Below, piece by piece: positions 58,125 through 64,000 of a DNA stretch of 64,000 nt. The notes below the pieces were generated by a model, which did not search any database, was not told the DNA's origin, and saw only the letters and a list, made by a program, of their open reading frames with translations. Source of the DNA: Hygrocybe punicea (lineage: Eukaryota > Basidiomycota > Agaricomycetes > Agaricales > Hygrophoraceae); NCBI GenBank assembly GCA_963556145.1, contig OY744473.1:1922001-1986000 (forward strand), in the 5' to 3' direction. How positions within the stretch are numbered: position 1 is the first letter of the stretch; every line of letters begins with the position of its first letter. Made by a program: the position numbers and the translations under genes.

Positions 58125-59972
58125 GTGAACTTGTCCTCAGGATGCCCCCTCAATGGAATCAACACAAGCCATGTTGTTTGTTCTTTTGCCAATCTCCATG
58201 ATGCATCTGACATTTCCCTTTCCATAGCACCCAATGATGACATACAACAGCCATTAACTGCTTACTTCAAGCTCAGATTATCTGACATTGCCATCATGAC
58301 ACATCTTAAGGACCACTACAACACCAATGAATACGGTCTAAGGTATGCATGGTCATCCATGAAATTTTTGTGCAGGATTTGCTGATGCTCGCACAGTTTG
58401 ATAACCCCTTGGTGCCTCTGCAAAACCTGGGGCCTTCAGTCAACACATCAACAACAACACACCCTCAAGATAATCTACAAGAAAGTGTGAGATATTCATA
58501 AGCAATTCCCATTCCGTGGAGCAGAATCCATCCACACAAACCTCCACGAACTGCATGGTGATCATGTCCTGAGGTGTTACAATTCATGTTTGTTCTCATA
58601 TGGGATACTCAGTTGAATTACAGGGAACTTGTTGGAGTGCTTCTCAAAATAGTGGAGCCCAAGGAAGTTGAAAATCATCAACACCGTCGGTTGACGAGAA
58701 GGTGCTTCTGGGTGGCAGGTGTCAACAATGTTTGGCCTCAAGACCAGCATGACAAATGGGGTTGTTTTGGTCTTTGGCTTCATGCAGGTCTAGAAGCATG
58801 TACTGGTGAAATCAATTGGTTGCATATATGGTGGACCAATAAAAATCCCATCCTGATTGCAAGCTACTACATTGATACATGCCACAGAATTTGTGGTAAG
58901 CACTTTACCTTCATCGCCATCCAGTCTGATTATTTGGAAATGCAAGCAATCCCTATAATTACGCAAAGTGATCCTGGATCAGAGAACAACGGCATTGCCA
59001 ATGTCCACATGGTTGCTCATCACCGACTTGATCCGACTCTCATACATACACTTCAACACCATTTCACCACTAACCACAATAATATCTTGTCCAAGATCAA
59101 GTGGCCTGTTTTTTAGCGCAACTTTTCTCCAGGTTTCGAAGACATTCTTGAGGAGGGTGTTCAAAATGGGTGGTATGATGTGAATGATGTGCTTGAAAAG
59201 TGTGTGTGCACTCTCTGTGAATGGATGCTAATCATTGTTCATTACAGTTTGGTGTTTCAGTGGATTGCTATCCCCTGGCTTCAAGCTGAAATTGATGAAT
59301 TGGTCCGGTATAAAAATCAAATGGCTCCGTGAGCAGACAGGAACAACATACTTCCACATGGCATTCCTGCTCTCATCAGAGTGAAGCCGCACTGCTATAA
59401 TGTGCTTGATTTCAAAGTACCATTACCAAATCTCCCATTTGTCATATAAAGTGACATTGATTTGCTATTAGATTCCTGTTCCACCCAAGCTACTGGACAA
59501 AGTTGAAGCACAGTATGCACCTCCTGAAAATCCAGTATTTCAACTTGTGCTGCAAGCCTTTGATCAGCATGCACCCGATCTCTACGCTGACCTTAGGGAA
59601 CCAGTTGTGTCTTCTGACACCTTCTGGGATATCTACTGTCAACTTTTGCAGCACTTTCACAAAAGCAAGTCAGATCATGAGCTTCTGCCCATCATCATGG
59701 CGCATTCTGAATGCATGTGGACTCTTGAAGAAGAGAACACACAAATGGATCTCTTACCAAACATGAAGCCTTTTCAAAATGGAAACAACATTGTAGGACC
59801 ACGCAGACACAAGTATATCGGTGGGCTAGTCAATCCGCCTGCTCACGGTCTCCGTGGCAGCTTTCCCTTGGAGGAATATCAGGACTCAGATGATTTGGTG
59901 ATAGATGTTACACCCGAATATGCTTATTTTGCAACTGAAGATGAGAGCAATGGTGAGGATGGTAACAAGTAG
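58125..59972 (+). pseudogene. Integrase-core (DDE) transposase of agaricomycete type
   Basis: Pieces in order: IMTHLKDHYNTNEYGLRYAW (helix-turn-helix region, 58125-58385), then GVNNVWPQDQHDKWGCFGLW (first catalytic Asp in QDQHDKW) and WLHIWWTNKNPILIASYYID. Then PIITQSDPGSENNGIANVHM holds the second Asp (TQSDPG) and nearby Glu. FSPGFEDILEEGVQNGWYDV and ADRNNILPHGIPALI follow. The C-terminal part is APPENPVFQLVL to the acidic end DESNGEDGNK at TAG 59970-59972. This set of motifs is a common multicopy integrase-core protein in mushrooms. In-frame stops after WPVF (TAG) and after KNQMAP (TGA, probably from CGA) and several frame changes make it dead. An intron-like GTAAGC...CCAG occurs near 58894-58922. 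Confidence 0.75.
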
Positions 59973-60696
59973 TTCGTGACTTATATGTAAAGCAATCCAA
60001 TCATTATTCAGTCTGATTCAGACGATTCCAACATGTTGACATTTCGAGTAGCTAAAGAGTGTTTAATAGTTGGTAAAGGAGTGTTCTACTGGCAAAAAGA
60101 TTGCATGATTGAGATGGAATGGGTATCTGCTGTTGTCACAGCAATGTTGGCATCTAAGGAGACAATCAAATATGTGTTAGGTCAATGGGAACATGAGTGT
60201 CTAACAACAGCTCACTGTGACATAGGTATTCTAACCAGTACATGTGGAAAACTGCATTGATGTGCCACTAGTAGTAGCATGGCCCTGACGCTGACCTGTC
60301 AAAGATGATTTGGAAGCGCTGATAAAAAGGGGAGGCTGTGGTTTTTGGCTTTTTGGTTGACCCAGAGATGTGGGTGCGTGTGTGTGGCAGGAATGTAAAT
60401 GAGAGGACGATTCAATGATGACAAATGGAAGAAGCTTGAAAATTTTGCAAAACTTGTTGCCAAGGGGGAACTGGGATTCAAAAACCTGAATGTGGGTTGG
60501 TAATTTTTTTTGGGTGATGATAGAGACCCCACCCCCCACTGTATTTCTATATATGGTAATTGTATATTATATAATATCCCAGAAAGGGAAGCCTTGATAA
60601 TCACTTCCATGCTTGTTTCACTGGCCTCATGTGTGTGTGTACATCACACTTCCAGTTCCGTGGTGTGTACTCGAAATTGAGGCATTAAAGGTGGAA
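59973..60696. other. Intergenic debris, nothing recognised
   Basis: Short frames only. GTGTGTGTGT occurs near 60632. No structured repeat was noted. Confidence 0.45.
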
Positions 60697-61188
60697 CTAT
60701 GACAAGGTATTAGTAAGACTCCACTCATGCAGACATTTACTCACCCATTGAGTTTCACAGCCCTGTTGAGCACACATTCTGGCTCTGCCACCCTCAATAT
60801 CCTCCTGACTCACTGGGATCCCACAAATACATGCATGCACCTCAGTCATGTCACGCATTTTTCGAGAGCGCCTTGAACGAGTTGGCCTTGCAGTGATGGT
60901 AAAGTCCAATTGGGCTGTGGCAATCAGACCTTGATGATCTGGCTCGTTGACATCTTCGGGCAAAGTAGTGGGGTTATTTGGTTGATAATTTTGACGATCT
61001 GGCTCGTCGACCTCTTTGTCGAGATTGAGTCTTCTGTATGTGGTACTGATGACAGCCTTCACAGAGATACTTGCCTGCTTTGCCTGGATTGCGATCATGC
61101 ATATAATGGAGTTGTGTTCCAGATGAAAAAGAGAGTTTGCAACACTGACATATGGCATGAATGTCACCATCTGTGGTGAAATCAGCAA
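60697..61188 (-). pseudogene. Fragment with PHD/zinc-finger-like Cys cluster
   Basis: A 163-codon open frame ends with basic TARPTRSRRSRKMRD followed by ACICGIPVSQEDIEGGRARM and CAQQGCETQWVSKCLHEWSL. The spacing CxC...CxxxGCETxW...C resembles a degenerate PHD/C4HC-type finger often found at the end of proteins encoded by mushroom transposons. No catalytic part is attached. It lies downstream of, and opposite to, the integrase-core gene. Confidence 0.4.
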
Positions 61189-63036
61189 TGTCTAGACATA
61201 CATAGTATGAACAGCAAAGGACTGAGTTTTAATTTTGATCTTAGCTGAGCGGTTTGCAGGGTCATTGCTTCATGCCGCAGTTTGTAAGCATCATTCCGGT
61301 CTTTATTTGTAGCTGATCACTGTCACCTTCCATATCTTGTTGTTCCGTGATGCTGCTGGTTAACAAGTCATCGTAATCCATATTGAATGCTGAGACGCGA
61401 TTGTCTCAAGACTCAAGACTTGCATAACATACACGGAGGTTCACTGTGTCCGTCCTCAGATGTCGTGATAAGTCCGAGAATGACGTGTCTCTCACGGAAA
61501 GCTGCAAACAGGCATGTAAAAAGTCAGGCAAATTCGCAGGCAGTCGCCTGGGAATTTCTAGTGCATCTGCGTCAGCAGTGAAAATTGGAGGTCCCACCTG
61601 GTCATGGGGCGTGTGTTGTACCACATAGTGGTGGTCAGGGACGATTCAAATAGTCGTCCGTGTGTGATAGTATGCTGCTAACATTGTAAAGGACATGAGG
61701 GGCGAGACTGAGTATCTTGATCGGCATACTTTGGTAGATTTGATTGCGTATGAGGCTTGATTGAGTTTCCTTTGAATTGCTCTCTCGCGGTCTTTGCGTT
61801 TTTATTCTCCCCGTTCCAAATAGGTTCGCCATTCACGAATCAGAAGGAGCCGTGACACTACCTGACATTTGTCTGCATTGGATTCGTTGTGTTTCGTTAA
61901 AAACTGCGGATGTCGCGGAATGTGCAATGACAAGGCGCGCATTCCATCGTGAATTCACCTTTCTGAGGTCTGGATATTATGTTGTGATCAGGCGCAATCC
62001 TTATTAAGCAATACACTATCAACCCGATGTATGAGCTTGGCATAGAAGAAAGATAATACCTTGGCACGGTAAACTGATTGGAAATGTTCGGTTGACCAAA
62101 CTAACTTGCATGCGCTGAGCTCAGGCAAGGACCGAGCCAATTCTCGTCTGGCGGAGAAACAAGTCCAGCCGGTGCGAACAGGACAGCGGACCCGAGAAGG
62201 CATCCAGTAACCGGGATAACGACAAATCAAACCTTGTATAGAGTTTCGAGTTTTGAGGCCGCTAGCGCACGAAAGAAGATGGTCAGGGATTTCAAGTTAG
62301 AGGAAGACGTTTTTGGAATTACGAGTGGCCATGGTGTTCCTTGATCAAAATTGGTCGGCTCTGCGCAACTGATGAGGACAGGATCGGAGACCGCCCATAA
62401 TAGCCAAGATACGAGTGGGAATCGAGGCCCAGGCTGTGACAACTGAGGTCGACAGATGAATTTGAAGAGGAAGTTTTGATTGATGATCAATGAACCCCGC
62501 AAGAACACTGCTATAAGCACGAGGAGGTAAGTGAGCGCCCTTGATGAGTATTCAGTGGGGGAAGATTTGAAATTCTAGCATTCAGAATGGTTGGCGATGC
62601 AGAGTTGGTTAGGAATTTGAGGAGTTGCGATGGCGAAATAATCTTGGGATAGAATCTGGAGTAGGATCTGAAATCTTAAATCGGAGCTCTAGGCGAGACC
62701 TGTAGACGTATATATGTGGGCAATGTGCAAGAACATTGTGACGGTGTTGACGAGGTGTCCAAGCCGTCGAGCGTCAAAATTCGGAGTAAACGTCAGCGCG
62801 TCAGCTCGGTGGGGACTTGGTGTTCCGACGAGACCCAAGAGCAGCACACCAGGATAGATGGCCGGGTTATGGCAGTGTTTTCTCGGACGATTTGGGGACG
62901 GTGAAAAGAGTGCACCGATGTTTGCGTTTGTTTGGTGTAGGTTCGCGCAGGGACCTGTCTGCGTCCTACATTACTCACAGCAATATTAATGGCGGTCGCT
63001 CTATAAAAAGCTTCTTCAGTTCTCCTCACAAAGGTA
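61189..63036. other. Unresolved region, possibly a minus-strand host gene
   Basis: CpG content rises again to host-like levels. Minus-strand frames at 61406-61624, 61635-61832, 61988-62230 and 62227-62520 could be exons of one gene. They include a hydrophobic piece SFVVIPVTGCLLGSAVLFAP in an alternative frame near 62150-62220. I could not build a splice-consistent model with an ATG or recognise a family. 62716-63036 should hold the P450 promoter. Confidence 0.35.
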
Positions 63037-64000
63037 ATGCATCCTGGCTACTACCGTGCACGTCTCCTCCTTGACCTCTGCCATGCTCTAGTCTTTCCTT
63101 CCCTCGCATTTTGGTGGTTATCCCGCGCTCAACAATATCCTCCACGTTTCTTGGCAATACCTCTCCATGTCTCCTTCATTTTGTTATGGGCAATTGCTAG
63201 AAATCTTTTCTCCAATTTTTCTCAATTTCGGGAACGCAAGCGGCTCGGCGCAAGACCTATACCTTGCGTCGTGGGTAAATGGCCTGGAAACATCGATATA
63301 CTCTTCAAGATGATACGAGCATTCAAGACGAGCTATGTCCTCGATGTATATCTCAGCTTGTTTGAAGAATATCAATCCACAACCCTGAATCTCAGGGTTC
63401 TTTGGGTTGACCATGTAGGTCACTATTTACCCTTCTACACACTAAATCCGTCATCCTGTATGACTGTAAGCGGGGCACACTAAACCCTGATTTGATGTTG
63501 GTCTCGTCCACATCGCCGTGATAATGACATCTATGACTGGAAGAGAACATAAAGTTCATTGATCTTTCCAGATTATTTCGATGGATCTAGAGCACGCCAA
63601 GTTTGTCCTTGCAACTGGGTTCAATCACTTTTGGAAGGGTCTTGCCCAAAAGGAGAGGATGTGAGTATCGGCGGTCAAGTCGTTTTCGGTGTTTGTTTAT
63701 CAGTACTTTTCCAGGGAGACTTTTCTAGGCCAAGGCATATTCAACCGCGATGACCAGGCAGAGTCCCAGTTCCGTTTTTTTTTTGGATATTGATCGGCTG
63801 ACCCACCTCTCCGTACTCATCGCAGGAATGGAAATCTGTACGTAATCTGCAACACTTGTAGAGGGTCATAGATCTTGATATATTAATAAGCATCGCGCCA
63901 TGGCCCGCCCCTACTTTGCCCGCGAACGCGTCTCGGATTTTGATATATTCGAGAGACATACCTCTCGCGCGCTCGCCATTTTATCTTCCCTCAGTTCATC
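63037..64000 (+). CDS. Cytochrome P450, N-terminal part (runs off window)
   Basis: A haem-thiolate monooxygenase of the ER membrane. Exons: 63037-63414, 63572-63660, 63715-63757, 63826-63837 (12 bases), 63891 onward, all in one frame. MHPGYYRARLLLDLCHALVF and HVSFILLWAIARNLF provide N-terminal membrane segments. They are followed by LGARPIPCVVGKWPGNIDIL, the proline-rich hinge typical of the class. LFEEYQSTTLNLRVLWVDH joins IISMDLEHAKFVLATGFNHF and WKGLAQKERMETFLGQGIFN. Then come RDDQ EWKS HRAMARPYFARERV (helix C WxxHR region) and FDIFERHTSRALAILSSLSS. These motifs are those of the CYP63/CYP52-clan P450s abundant in basidiomycetes. The haem-binding Cys lies beyond the window. Intron 3 appears to use a GC donor. 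Confidence 0.85.

Overview
The window looks like nuclear DNA of a mushroom-forming basidiomycete (Agaricomycetes). Introns are short (mostly 50-75 bp) and genes are closely packed where real host genes occur. The mobile elements are typical of this group: a Crypton with a GCR1_C domain, a DIRS-like retroelement with a CCCH gag, Tc1/mariner-like and hAT-like elements, and an agaricomycete-type integrase-core transposase. The P450 and Crinkler-like sequences fit as well. I did not assign a species.

Layout. (1) 0-5.8 kb: a palindromic MITE, then an HNH-nuclease-like host gene on the minus strand. That gene is wrecked by a premature TGA and by a 2.2-kb gag-only LTR element whose removal restores the frame. 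(2) 5.77-16.13 kb: a giant palindrome. Its two ~3.66-kb arms match base for base wherever I compared them, and they are built largely from tandem arrays (a 45-bp outer array, a GC-rich trinucleotide tract and a 34-bp minisatellite). An asymmetric core separates the arms. No transposase is visible, and the architecture is foldback-like. ORFs on both outer flanks run into its ends in opposite directions. (3) 16.1-19.8 kb: a truncated ORF, a ~0.9-kb array of hairpin-forming units, and a ~1.65-kb TIR element carrying a zinc-knuckle fragment. (4) 19.8-23.8 kb: a Crypton (tyrosine recombinase plus GCR1_C) with seven exons and one premature stop. (5) 24.3-36.6 kb: an intact gene island. It holds the four-domain calcium channel CCH1, a small secreted/anchored Cys-rich protein, cytidine deaminase, two small hypotheticals, a Crinkler-like N-terminal fragment, the KEOPS kinase BUD32, and a 189-residue conserved-looking protein. 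(6) 36.7-39.1 kb: a hAT-type MITE with a perfect 8-bp target duplication, a second palindromic MITE, and a trinucleotide-rich minisatellite. (7) 40.3-55.7 kb: one degenerate DIRS-like retroelement (or two copies), minus strand, split by later insertions. The insertions are a hAT-like MITE, a gag-only LTR element that itself contains a Tc1-like transposon, and an unexplained 4.6-kb block with a bZIP-site-rich array. (8) 55.9-62.7 kb: old transposon debris, including an integrase-core transposase pseudogene. (9) 63.0-64.0 kb: the 5' part of a cytochrome P450 running off the window.

How it fits together. The host genes act independently: calcium entry (CCH1), pyrimidine salvage (cytidine deaminase), tRNA t6A modification (BUD32) and oxidation (P450). 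The rest is a layered record of transposition. In three places, mentally removing an insertion with one target-site copy restores a reading frame, which confirms the boundaries. Older elements show apparent CGA-to-TGA stops and depleted CpG, whereas the 3.2-5.4 kb LTR element and the giant palindrome remain CpG-rich and so look young.
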